DNA from: Rehmannia glutinosa
Lineage: Eukaryota > Streptophyta > Magnoliopsida > Lamiales > Orobanchaceae
Assembly (NCBI GenBank): GCA_016081115.2
Contig: CM071924.1
Location: 94,998,616 to 95,062,615 of the forward strand
Length of the DNA: 64,000 nucleotides
Direction of reading: 5' to 3'
Below, one piece after another: positions 1 through 9,857 of this stretch; the first letter of the stretch is position 1, and each line of letters starts with the position of its first letter. The translations under genes and the position numbers were made by a program. The notes beneath the pieces were generated by a model. That model was not told the origin of the DNA. It saw nothing but the letters and a program-made list of their open reading frames with translations, and searched no databases.

Positions 1-1290
1 TTTGCTCATGTCCAATTTAAGCGATGCGTATCCTCTGTTGATATTTCAGTGATTCCTCATCTAATGTAGGCATTCATATCCCAAAATGATATTATCCGTA
101 ATTAATCGTCCTGGGATAAATGCACTTTAGGGCTCATTTATTATGTCTTGCATAGTGCCACGAAGCCTATTAGTAATCATTCGGGTTATGATTTTATAAC
201 AAGTGTTAAACAAATTTATTGGCCAAAATTCTTTCACGAGCAATAGATCACTTTTGGAATAAGGGTAACAATCGTGTTATTCCATTCTTTCAGCGAATCA
301 CCATGATTTAGCACACCAAGAACCGCTCTTGAAACCCTCCTCACCTATTAGATGCCAATATTTTTGATAGAATAGCGTTGTCAACCCGTTCGGACCGGGT
401 GCCTTGTCGGGAAACATTTGGAAAACCGTCTTTTTTCACCTCTTCTTGTCAAAAGGATTACATAGAATATCATTTACTCAATAATCAACTTTGGGTAATA
501 TATGTTGTAATACTTCCTCCATATCTAAGCCCATCGGGGAGGCTGTAGAAAAAAGATCATTAAAGTAGGCAACAATAATATCTATCATCGTACATTAGTC
601 AGTGCAAAAATCCCCATGTTGAGATATAAGTTCTGATATAGCATTGCGAGCCTTGCGCTTCGAAGCTTGCGTGTGAAAATATTTAGTGTTATTATTGTCT
701 CCCCAAGCTAACCAATTCACCCCGCTCCGTTGCCGCCAATAAATTTCATCCTTTTATAGGAAACCTCTCTATACTTTTCTCTTTTTCCATAATCAAATCT
801 TGATTATGCATCCATAGCTGGTCCGATTTTAATGCATTAAGTGTGTCTCTCTCCTTCTCAATCTATCTCGAAATATTCCTGAACCTTGTATTTGCCCAAC
901 TTTCTAAAGCTTTACTAACGTGGCACAACTTTGAAGGAAAGGTTGCCCTGTAGATTGCGTCCAACTATCATGTATGACATGTTCACGGTCCTCTTCTATA
1001 GCCCAATATGTCTCAAAAAAGAACCGTTGGTCTTTCCCGGTTATTATCCCCTCTCTCTGAATTCTGGTTTTCGAAAAAATAATTTGAATGGGACGATGAT
1101 CCGAATGATAAAATTCGAGTGACTCTATTTCGTTGTCGGATATAACATTCGCCATCCAATGTTAGCCAAGATCGTATCTGCTTTAGCCAAAATAATGCTT
1201 CATTTTTCCTCCGATTCGCCCATCTAAAGAATTCTCCCATACTCCCAGATCTTGCAGCCCATTCTCCTCAACCGTTTCGTTTCTCTAAAA
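1..1290 (-). pseudogene. LINE (L1-type) retrotransposon remnant, endonuclease to reverse transcriptase
   Basis: Read on the minus strand, this is a decayed non-LTR retrotransposon ORF2. The end of an APE-type endonuclease is visible near 1080-1240: a run reading FRWANRRKNEALFWLK, then the motif SDHRP. A linker near 650-730 contains WLAWGDNN followed by KYFHTQASKRKARNAI, which is typical of plant L1 elements. The reverse transcriptase begins near 420-360 with FPDKAPGPNG, and SAFIPGRLITDNI is readable near 70-130. Several frameshifts and stops interrupt the frame, so it is not functional. It runs off the left edge, so the RT palm and RNase H parts are outside the window. The family assignment rests on these motifs; the exact clade is not resolved. 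Confidence 0.88.
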
Positions 1291-1450
1291 TCTACCATTT
1301 GCCCATGTAATAATTCGATAATTTATCACTTACTTTTATGACATGGTTTATAATAGTACCATATACTAATCAAAAAAGGCAACCTTATATTAGTTATACT
1401 ATATGCCCAAATTTTCATTCATACTCAAAGAAATTTAACTTTTTTTATCA

Positions 1451-2529
1451 CGTGAACCACATTGAATGACACAAAGCGTCTATGATTAAAAATTGTGCAA
1501 ATTAAATTTCTATATTTTAAATTAATCTTTACATGTAATTATATTTTGCGATTTTGATGACATGTTTGTGAATATATATATGGGAGGAGCCTCCACGTAA
1601 TCCTCGAGATCCGCACTTTTACGCAACCATGCTATAAACTATGTAATAATTTTTTCTTTTTCTTTCTTTATTGCCATATATAATTGTTTTTACAAGAAAA
1701 GTAATTTTATTAATAAATTCAAACTAGCAATACATAGATAGAAGATATGAACAAATCTGTTAAAATTATAAAAGATGAAACTATCAAAAGATTCATAGCA
1801 TCAGATTAATAATAAAAATCGGCTTAAAGCCTATAATTTTAAAAAAATTATAGTGCCTAGAATACCCATGATTTCATATCTGCAATCTTTTGAAGACCAT
1901 AATATGAATTGTTACCTCTGTCTGCCGAATTGAAAACTTGCTTGTCTAAATCGTCCGCACAAGAAAAACACCGCACCAAGACGATGATAACAAATTAATG
2001 TCTCACCAGACGACAAAATCACATACAAAAACAAACAAACAAACAAACAACCCAGGTCTATGGGAAAAATTACTTATATATTTAGAAAATAAATTGATAA
2101 AGAAGATGTAGATGGGGTGATTTTAGACCAAAAATGGTCAAAAATCACCCCTTAACGATGAAGAACAAGAAGAGAAGCAAGAGAAAAAGAGTTTTAAAGA
2201 TTAAAAATATCGTCATACACACTTAATTGACTAAATTCGTGGGATTTAATTTTGTTGTATATTTGGACTATAGAATAATGTTCATATAATTAATCATTAT
2301 TTGCATATATTTTTTTGAGCAAGGCCACCAAAAGGCACCAAAAGAATTGCATCGACAACAGTTAGAGTACCAAACAAGATCATGTGATGATATCATGAAA
2401 AATGGAGCTGAGAAAATAAATAGAGGTGATAAAAAAAAATTCTCACTTAATTTATGAGGGAAGATTAAATTAAATGAAGGCAAAAATGAGCAAGATAGCT
2501 CACATAAATAATTCCATTGTGTTGTAAAT
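1451..2529 (+). pseudogene. Truncated duplicate of the 3' end of the D27-like gene
   Basis: This segment is a diverged copy of about 14126-14590, which holds the end of intron 5, exon 6, intron 6, exon 7 and the 3' flank of the D27-like gene. The exon-6 copy lies near 1554-1650 and the exon-7 copy near 2314-2355. The copy of exon 6 has small indels that shift the frame to an early TAA. The acceptor before it reads TTTGCG where the gene has TTTGCAG, and the acceptor before the exon-7 copy has lost its CAG. The intron between them is about 660 bp instead of 111 bp because roughly 550 bp of unrelated sequence was added. No copies of exons 1-5 precede it; upstream is the LINE remnant. It is therefore a non-functional partial gene duplicate in the same orientation as the source gene. 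Confidence 0.85.
2114..2151. repeat. Short near-perfect hairpin
   Basis: A 17-bp stem with one mismatch, beginning GGGGTGATTTT and ending AAAATCACCCC, around a 4-nt loop. It lies in the sequence inserted into the intron of the D27-like pseudogene. No function is evident. Confidence 0.5.
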
Positions 2530-4084
2530 AATCCCTTATTTATATACTATATATGTTTAAGTAGTGTATCCATATAAATATCACAATATGAATTATTGTT
2601 AATATAAGCTAGTACAAATAATACCGTATATATGTGTACTTATATTTTATGCATATGACTAATAGAAGAATGGAAGAATTTGTGGGGAGAAATTTTCGTG
2701 TGTATTTTTTCATTCCATTAACCATATATATACACAAAATTCGAAGCATTATTACGCTTCTGATTTAAAGTTACAAGACATATTACTATGCATCTTGTGA
2801 TGCCTATTGTTGCTAAAAGTCCATAATGGGACAAATTATTACAACACTCTCTCTTGAACGTAGCACTATATTAAGTTGGATGAGCATGCCTCATTAATAA
2901 ATATAATGGGAATTATAGGTGATAAAGAAAGAAAGGTAAAAATAATGTTGCTTCCCCCATCTTCCTATAGTAAAAGGAAGAAAAAAGAATAAGACAGTTG
3001 CAACCTTTGTTCTTAAGACGTGATAGAACGGTCAAGTTTGTGATCATTTAAAATGAGTTATGAATTAATGGAGAAAATCAATGGAAAAACTGACAATTAG
3101 AGGAATTAACTGCTATTTATGATTATGCTTTCAAATGCCATTTTTTCATATTCAAACTATTTAAAAAATGAATTTATGTTTGTGTAGTGAAGTTCCGTTT
3201 GGAAATAAAATCATTTTCACTTTTAACTTTTTTTTTTTTGTGAAAATAGAATTTTGGGAGCACAACCAAACAATTCTCCGTATTAATAATGCAAATCTAT
3301 GTCAAAATACCTTTCAAAAAGTAAAACCAAACAAGTTTTCACTACAATCATGAGACTTTATGTCAAAAGTACACTTCATAAACTATAACCAAATATCTTG
3401 TCATTTCAAAATATGGAACTTCAGACAACAAATTAAACATATTTTCATTTTACACGACATTCAATAACTTTTCAAAATTCATTTCTTTTTTTTGAGTACA
3501 ATGGGGGAACTTGGGGAGGGGACACACACACCCGTATGAGATTGAATCTGGGTCATTCACCCTTACAACACATGTCTCAACCACTAGAACACAAGATTGA
3601 TCCCGTCAAAATTCATTTCTCAATACTATAAATTAGAAATTGGATATGGAAATACATCCATGTAAGCCCTACATAATTTTCTAGGAGGAGGATGCCCGTT
3701 TCAATTAAATAAAAGTAGACATTTATTCTATCAATTATTTTCTTTGATAACTTGATGGAGCATGGACTAAAAATTTCTTTGCATACTTAAAGGGTAAGCC
3801 CAATTTTTCTGCAAAAGGTAATTTAATGGGCTTGCACTTTTTTTGATAAAGTGATATCGTGGCTAGAGTTGGCAACATAAGTTTGAACCATGGATCTATT
3901 GCTAGACTTATTGGGTTGGACCATATTTATGTTAAATTGGTTTAATTGGTTTGGGTCGAATTGGATGGGCCCAACTTTCCTCATGTCCATGGAAGCCCTC
4001 CACACGTTCTCCTCGATAGTTTGCATTTGTTTTGAAAAATTTGTTTTCCTTCTTTTAAAATGAAAACATGTTAGATTAATACTT
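2530..4084. other. AT-rich intergenic DNA, no gene seen
   Basis: The stretch has no ORF with recognisable content. At about 3490-3600 a poly(T)-led segment contains GATTGAATCTGGGTC, resembling the complement of a tRNA B box, so a decayed tRNA-derived SINE is possible but weak. The rest looks like unconstrained intergenic sequence. Confidence 0.5.
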
Positions 4085-4366
4085 TGGGTTAATTACAAAA
4101 AGTATCCTTGAGATTTGATCTAATTACAAAAAAACCCTGCTAAATTTAAAAATTACAAAAAATATTCTTGAGGTTTGATTTTATCTAACATTTATCCCTT
4201 TCATAAGTAAAAAATATTTCAAAATTCCCCCTCATATTTACAAAAATATTACAGCTTAACCCTTAATTTTAACACTGAATCAAATTTCAGGGGAATTTTT
4301 TGTAATTCTAAAAGTTAACTGGGTTTTTTTGTAATTAGGTCAACCTCGAGGGTGCTTTTTCAAAAT
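4085..4366. repeat. Foldback MITE, 'TAATTACAAAAA' family, copy 1
   Basis: The left end reads GGGTTAATTACAAAAAGTAT and the right end is its inverted counterpart (TTTTTTGTAATTAGGTC and GAGGGTGCTTTTT). The whole element can fold on itself. Related copies are at 8895-9112, 12878-13093 and 40676-40883. It has no coding capacity. The superfamily is not assigned. Confidence 0.7.
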
Positions 4367-4649
4367 AAGATTCATTCTCACAAAATGTTTGTCACTCAAT
4401 ACTAATGTTAAATATTATTGTAAAATTAATTATATGGCCAACCTAAAACCCTACTAATCATAACAAAATAATAGATTTTCGACTAAAAATGCTTTGAATC
4501 ATTTAACGTTGATTAGTATATTCTAATAATTTGACTTAATGTTTTAAGTCCTAAGGTTGCTATTAGGAGCCATAATCCGCTAATAATCTGTAAGCGTGAC
4601 AACCGTGTTTGAAAACTAAATAAAAAATAGAAGAGCCATCATATTATAT

Positions 4650-5177
4650 GGATGGCAGTAGACGGGGATGAGATTGAAACTGGACATATCATCCTCATCT
4701 TAAAATCTCATCTCTATTAATACCATTGTTCCCATTGGGTATCTCAGATGGGATGACGAATCCTTTGGGGAACTAGGTCACCGCGAGGAATCGATTTCCT
4801 ATTTTCTATTTATTAATAAAAAAAGCCTACAATATAATTTATTTAAAATAACCAATAACAAATATAAATATAAATAATATAAATTCCTAATTTGTACAAG
4901 TAAAATTAAAAAGACTTGATGGTTTTATTAGTTTCAGAATGAATAAAATAAAATATTATAAATATAATTAATACTAATAATAGATAAATAATATATATGT
5001 ATATGTGTGTGTATATGTATTCGGGAAATGTGGATGGAGATGGGGAATCTAGTCTGTTTTATTTAAACGGGAACGGGATTCACGCTCATCTACTAATTGA
5101 CTGGGGTTTTATCATCCCATTTTATTTGGGTACCAATGAAAATCGTTTCCCGTCCCCGTGAGGATTTTGCCATTCCT
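4650..5177. mobile_element. 528-bp non-autonomous DNA element with GC-rich ends
   Basis: The ends are inverted relatives of each other: GGATGGCAGTAGACGGGG on the left, and CCCCGTGAGGATTTTGCCAT on the right. The interior is AT-rich. It is flanked by a 12-bp direct repeat, ATCATATTATAT (4638-4649 and 5178-5189). This could be a target duplication, although the AT-rich sequence makes the exact length uncertain. A related GC-rich end occurs at 9294-9440. The ends resemble the 'GATGGCAANGGGG' termini of plant hAT-like repeats, but the superfamily is an inference. Confidence 0.6.
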
Positions 5178-5678
5178 ATCATATTATATATATGTTAATT
5201 TATCAGAATAGATTTCGAAAAAAAAAAAGAAATAACAAAATATAAAAAATGTATATAATTGGACTTTATGATGCTTACTTGAATAGTATACTATATATAG
5301 ACACTTATAGTATATACCATATGTAGGTCGGCAATAATTGAAACACGTTCTATATGGCAATAAATAAATATTAAAACACAAATTTTTTTAAGGATAAATG
5401 AAACCTATCAAACGCATGCAAGGAATAAACAAATTGAGGAGCAGCGCATGAGTAGGGTTTGACTTCACACGCATAAGATTTGTTGGATTTTCATATGCTA
5501 TCATTTATTTATTTTGCAACCGAGACAACATTTTCATTTTTTGGTAATGAAAGACCTTTATCCTAAACATTTGTTAATCACAAGTAGAACCTTCACAATT
5601 ATGTCATGCACGACGGAGCTTCTGTTTCAAAATAGTGTTTGATTTGCTTTACACGTATAATTGACTCGTGTACTGGTG

Positions 5679-7085
5679 GGCAAAATTGTTTTTTTGGTTC
5701 GTTAAGTTGGCTCGATTTCGCCTTTAGTCCTTTAATTTTTATGGGTTGCGTTTGGAAAACACTAACTTTTCTAAACCTGCACATTTAGTCCAATTTCAAT
5801 ATTTCGGGGATATCTTATCCCTAAAATGCTGAGTTTGACCATTTTTCCTTGAAATGACTATTTTGCCCCCTTTTCTGGAAAATTAAAATTAAAGAAAAAA
5901 ATAGAAAAATAATAATAAATTAAAATAAATAAATAAATAAATAAACTTAAATTAAATAAAATGGTCGAATATATATTTTTATATTTTTCAACATTAAATA
6001 AAAGTTAAATAAAAATAGAAAATGAAAATAATAGAAATTTATTTTCTTTTTTTTCATATTTCGTCTTTTTGTTTTCTATTTTTGTAATTTTTATTTATAG
6101 TAGAAAATTGTAAATAGATATTTTTTTCCTGTTTTATTGTTTTTATTTTTTCTTTAATTTTAATTTACAGTGAAAATTGTAAATCTATATTTTTTTTTGT
6201 TTTCTATTTTTCTTTAATTTTAGTTTATGGTTGAAAATTACAGATATAAATGTTTTTTTGGTTTTCTTTTTTTTTTTTAGTTTTACATATAGTTGAAAAT
6301 TATAAATACATATTTTTTCTGTTCTTTTTTTATTTTATTTTTTTTAATTTCATTTACAGTTGAAAATTATAAATATATGTTCATATTATTTTTTTAAAAT
6401 TAAATTAAAAAAAATTCGAACATATATTTTATATTTTTCAGCTTTAAATAAAAATTAAGGAAAACTAGAAAAACAAAAAAGTACATTATTTTCTTTTTCT
6501 TTTGGTTTTTCTATTTCTTCTATTTCTATTTTTCTTTAATTTTAATTTACAGTTGAAAATTATAGATATATATGTTTTTTTTTGTTTCTATTTTTTTAAT
6601 TTTGTATATAGTTGAAAATTGTAAATACATGTTTTTTCTATTTTGTTTTCATTTTTTTAATTTTATTTACAATTGAAAATTATAAATATATGTTTGTATT
6701 ATTTTATTTAAATAAAATTAAAAAAAAGTCCAACATGTATTTTATATTTGTCAACTTTATATAAAATTATAAATATATGTTCATATTTTTTCTTTAATTT
6801 ACTTTAATCTTATAATTATTTTTATTATTTAATTTTATTGAGATATTACACAAGTCATGTGATATGCACATGACCAAAGTTTCCATCCAAAAAAGGGGGC
6901 AAAATAGTCATTTCATGAAAAAATGACATAACTCAACATTTTAGGGATAAGATATCCCCAGAATTTTGAAATCGAACTAAATGTGCAGGTTTAGAAAAGT
7001 TAGTGTTTGTCAAACGCAACCCATAAAAATTAAAGGACTAAAAGCGAAATCGAGTCAACTTAACAAACCAAAAAGCAATTTTGCC
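5679..7085. mobile_element. Mutator-like (MULE) foldback element, 1407 bp, with long TIRs
   Basis: The terminal inverted repeats are about 200 bp long (about 5679-5877 and 6885-7085). Both start GGCAAAATTG when read inward and match closely, for example GGGTTGCGTTTG and CTAAACCTGCACATTTAGT. A 10-bp direct repeat, TGTACTGGTG, flanks the element exactly (5669-5678 and 7086-7095). Long TIRs plus a 9-11-bp target duplication are the hallmark of Mutator-like elements. The interior has no transposase. It contains a degenerate AT-rich repeat about 80-100 bp long that recurs around the motif GTTGAAAATTATAAATA (6060-6800). This is a non-autonomous MULE. Confidence 0.9.
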
Positions 7086-7095
7086 TGTACTGGTG

Positions 7096-7500
7096 TTACC
7101 ATATTAAAAATCATGATTTTAGGATTGATTTATGCTTTAAAATTAATATGGTAACTTTAATAAAAGTGACAAGCATTCATATAGTGGAATAACAAATTAA
7201 ACACCCTTTTAAAACAGAAGATCTCATCCGTATCCCATACATGGAGGTATACAATTCATAAATGTTTATTGGAGACGGCAATTAGCTAGTGAGGGTGAAT
7301 TTATCACAATTCGGGATTATTCCGTTAAAATTTGTAAGAATCTTAAAACCAAAAATTTGGACCTAACAGTTTAATTACATTTATTAAAGTCGTTTTAAAC
7401 ATTAAACATAAAATAAAAAATATATTTGGTATATACACTCCTAAAATTATTAATTAGAACATATATACATATATAAATTAAAATTATATATATGTGATCT
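7096..7500. other. AT-rich intergenic DNA, nothing recognised
   Basis: No coding, RNA or repeat structure was recognised between the MULE and the next repeat-like segment. Confidence 0.5.
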
Positions 7501-7740
7501 CATAAGGCAGCCTCTTACTGTAAGACAGTGTGGATTTATCCTATCTATCCACTCCATTTGATCAATGGTCCAGATGCCTATTAAATTACCTCATTTATCA
7601 ATTAATTAAAAGACAAAAAGGCAAAATAGTAACTAACAAAATTCTGTAACCACATTCCTATTAATAATGATGCCATACAATCATAGATGTGATGAAGATC
7701 AACTTTCCATAACTGAAAACACAATCACACCAAAAATTGA

Positions 7741-7743
<3 letters not shown>

Positions 7744-7821
<78 letters not shown>
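7744..7821. repeat. (CT)n microsatellite, about 39 units
   Basis: An uninterrupted CT/GA dinucleotide run of about 78 bp. The open reading frames across it encode Ser-Leu or Arg-Glu repeats and are artefacts. Confidence 0.97.
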
Positions 7822-7825
<4 letters not shown>

Positions 7826-8054
7826 GCGAACTGGAGCAAAAACAAAACTCAAAACTAGGCGAGCAAAAAATTGTGGAATACACCATGGAAGCAATATACT
7901 CATCAACATCAAGGTGATGTATCAATGAACACCATGGTGGAACAAAATGCACACCAGCAATTGAAGCACACATCGATGGAAACAACAGAAGAAGCCTATG
8001 AATATGGAGGAGAGAGAATTGGTTCATGTATTTAATTTCAAAAAAATGATGCAA

Positions 8055-8462
8055 AAATAGTGTATATGTGATGTATAACTAGACGAAAACGGTGCATAAA
8101 TAGTTTATATTGAACATTGAGTCATTTAAAAAGTGACAATCAAAGTTTGATGTTTTAAAATAGCGCACAATTATTGTGTATGTGATGTATAATTAGACAA
8201 AAACGATGCATAAATAGTTTAGGTTGAACCTTAAGTCATTGCAAAAGTGACAGTCAAAGATTGTAGTTTTAAAATAGTGCATAATTATATTGTGTGTGTG
8301 ATGTATAATTAGACTAAAATAATGTATAAATAGTTTACATTGAACATTGAGTCATTTCAAATGTGACAGTCAAACATTGTGTTTTTTAAAAAGTGCATGA
8401 TTATTGTATATGTGATGTATAATTAAACGAAAACGATGCATAAATAGATTACATTGAAGACA
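8055..8462. repeat. Tandem repeat, period about 117 bp, about 3.5 copies
   Basis: Successive copies share GTGATGTATAATTAGAC, GATGCATAAATAGTTTA and AAGTGACAGTCAAAG. The copies start near 8060, 8176, 8293 and 8406. They are diverged from one another but the spacing is regular. No coding role is seen. Confidence 0.85.
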
Positions 8463-8824
8463 TATCACGATATTTTGCGAAAAAAAAGGAGAAAAATTGA
8501 AAGATGAAAACTCTTGTCAGACGAGAACAACGGGGGGGTGGGGGAGAAAGAAGTGAAATGTTTGAAAATGGAGGAGAGAATTGAAAGCGGTAATCAAATC
8601 AGTAATCATATCCCTTGAAAACCGATAGACACAATCAGTTACCAAAAAATAAAACTGAAAACGTGTTTCATCTAAAAGAAAAATTTGTCCTTTATGGGCA
8701 AAAAATAAAACAAAAAGGCACCCAAAAAAATGATCAATTGGATATGATAAATTAATGTATAGGATTAGTCCACATTGTCTTACTGAAGAAGCCCCCTGCC
8801 ACATTTGATCCTATACCTATATAC

Positions 8825-8880
<56 letters not shown>
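8825..8880. repeat. (AAT)n microsatellite, about 18 units
   Basis: An uninterrupted ATA/TAA trinucleotide run. Confidence 0.97.
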
Positions 8881-8894
8881 CAGCTCCAAAGGAG

Positions 8895-9112
8895 TGGATT
8901 TAATTGCAAAAAAGCCTTAAGGTTCAGTCTAATTACAAAACAACTCCATCTATTTTTCAAAATTACAAATATCCCCTTGATATTTTATTTGTAGTTTACA
9001 AATTTGAGACAATACAAACCTCAAGAAATGTTCGTAATACTTAATTAAAGAGGTATTTATAATTCGAAAGATAACTGATTTTTTTTTTGTAATTAGGCGA
9101 TACTCCAAGGCA
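8895..9112. repeat. Foldback MITE, 'TAATTACAAAAA' family, copy 2
   Basis: It begins GGATTTAATTGCAAAAAAGC and ends TTTTTTTTGTAATTAGGCG, with internal inverted matches (TTTCAAAATTACAAATA and TATTTATAATTCGAAAG). Same family as 4085-4366. Confidence 0.7.
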
Positions 9113-9293
9113 GTGGTAGATGCAGGACTCGAGACTTGGGGAACGAAAGCTATTTTGAAAACCTATAGAATAAAATTATTCTTAACATTTGAGGGGACAA
9201 ATGTAATTTTTCATTAGTATAGACATAATTTTAGAATAAATAACAAGTAAGAAAAATAAATTTTGAAAATTCACTTGCCCTCTTAGTTCCGCC

Positions 9294-9440
9294 TAGAGAT
9301 GGCAGGGGGGGATTCTCCATTCCCCACGGGGCGGGGAATCCCCGAAAATTTTCCCGGTGGAGACGGAGATGAGGATTTTTTTCTCCCCGTTGGCGGGGAC
9401 GGGGATCATAATCCCCGCCCCGGGGGATCCCCGCCTTGTT
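9294..9440. repeat. GC-rich repeat fragment related to the element at 4650
   Basis: A strikingly G/C-rich patch (GGGGCGGGGAATCCCCG, CCCCGTTGGCGGGGACGGGG) in AT-rich surroundings. It begins GAGATGGCAGGGGG, which resembles the end of the 4650-5177 element. The other end was not found; it appears truncated. From 9441 to 9777 the sequence is AT-rich with nothing else recognised. Confidence 0.5.
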
Positions 9441-9777
9441 TCCCGCGGAGAACTGAATATTAAATATATAATATAATATTTTAAATATATATAATATATT
9501 ATAAATATATCTACACTAAATATATAAAATCAAAAAATCTTTAATTTAGTTTATTTATTTTGTATAATGAATATTTTATTAGTTTTTTTATTTATATTTT
9601 TTTAATTCCCCTCGCAAACACACGAAAAAACATCAATATTAAAGCCCAAATAAACTCCTCTCAGTACCATAAGTTAGAAATAGAAATAAATGTGAGTTGA
9701 TGATATATATTATATAATTTATATATATATTTTAAATATTTAAAAAAAAATTATATAATTATCCCTTCCACATATGC

Positions 9778-9784
9778 TATAAAT
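9778..9784 (+). promoter_or_regulatory. TATA box of the D27-like gene
   Basis: TATAAAT lies 74 bp upstream of the chosen start codon at 9858. Transcription normally begins about 25-35 bp downstream of a plant TATA box, near 9805-9815. That would exclude the in-frame ATG at 9789 and favours 9858. Confidence 0.6.
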
Positions 9785-9857
9785 TAACATGCATGTTTTC
9801 TCTTTTCTTATTCACTCATCTCTTTATCTCTCTCCACCGCACCACCACCACTCCATC

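Larger units (their letters stand above)
7503..8813. repeat. Possible non-autonomous element with inverted ends enclosing microsatellite and tandem repeats
   Basis: The left end (GGCAGCCTCTTACTGTAAGAC and on into GTGTGGATTTATCC) is an inverted, diverged relative of the right end (8740-8813, GGATTAGTCCACATTGTCTT on the plus strand). Inner parts of both sides also match (AAAGGC, GATCAATTGG). No convincing target duplication was found, so the boundaries are tentative. Inside are a CT microsatellite and a 117-bp tandem repeat, listed separately. Confidence 0.4.

Noticed and set aside
7661..8054. ORFs across the CT microsatellite (Ser-Leu or Arg-Glu repeats)
   Set aside because: They are produced by the dinucleotide run and have no conserved sequence on either side.
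7503..8813. A second Mutator-like element
   Set aside because: The ends are inverted relatives but no matching 9-11-bp flanking duplication was found, so it is listed only as a possible element.
9789..9857. In-frame upstream ATG extending the D27-like protein by 23 residues
   Set aside because: It lies only 5 bp after the TATA box, upstream of the expected transcription start. The ATG at 9858 has better context and gives a normal transit-peptide-like N-terminus.
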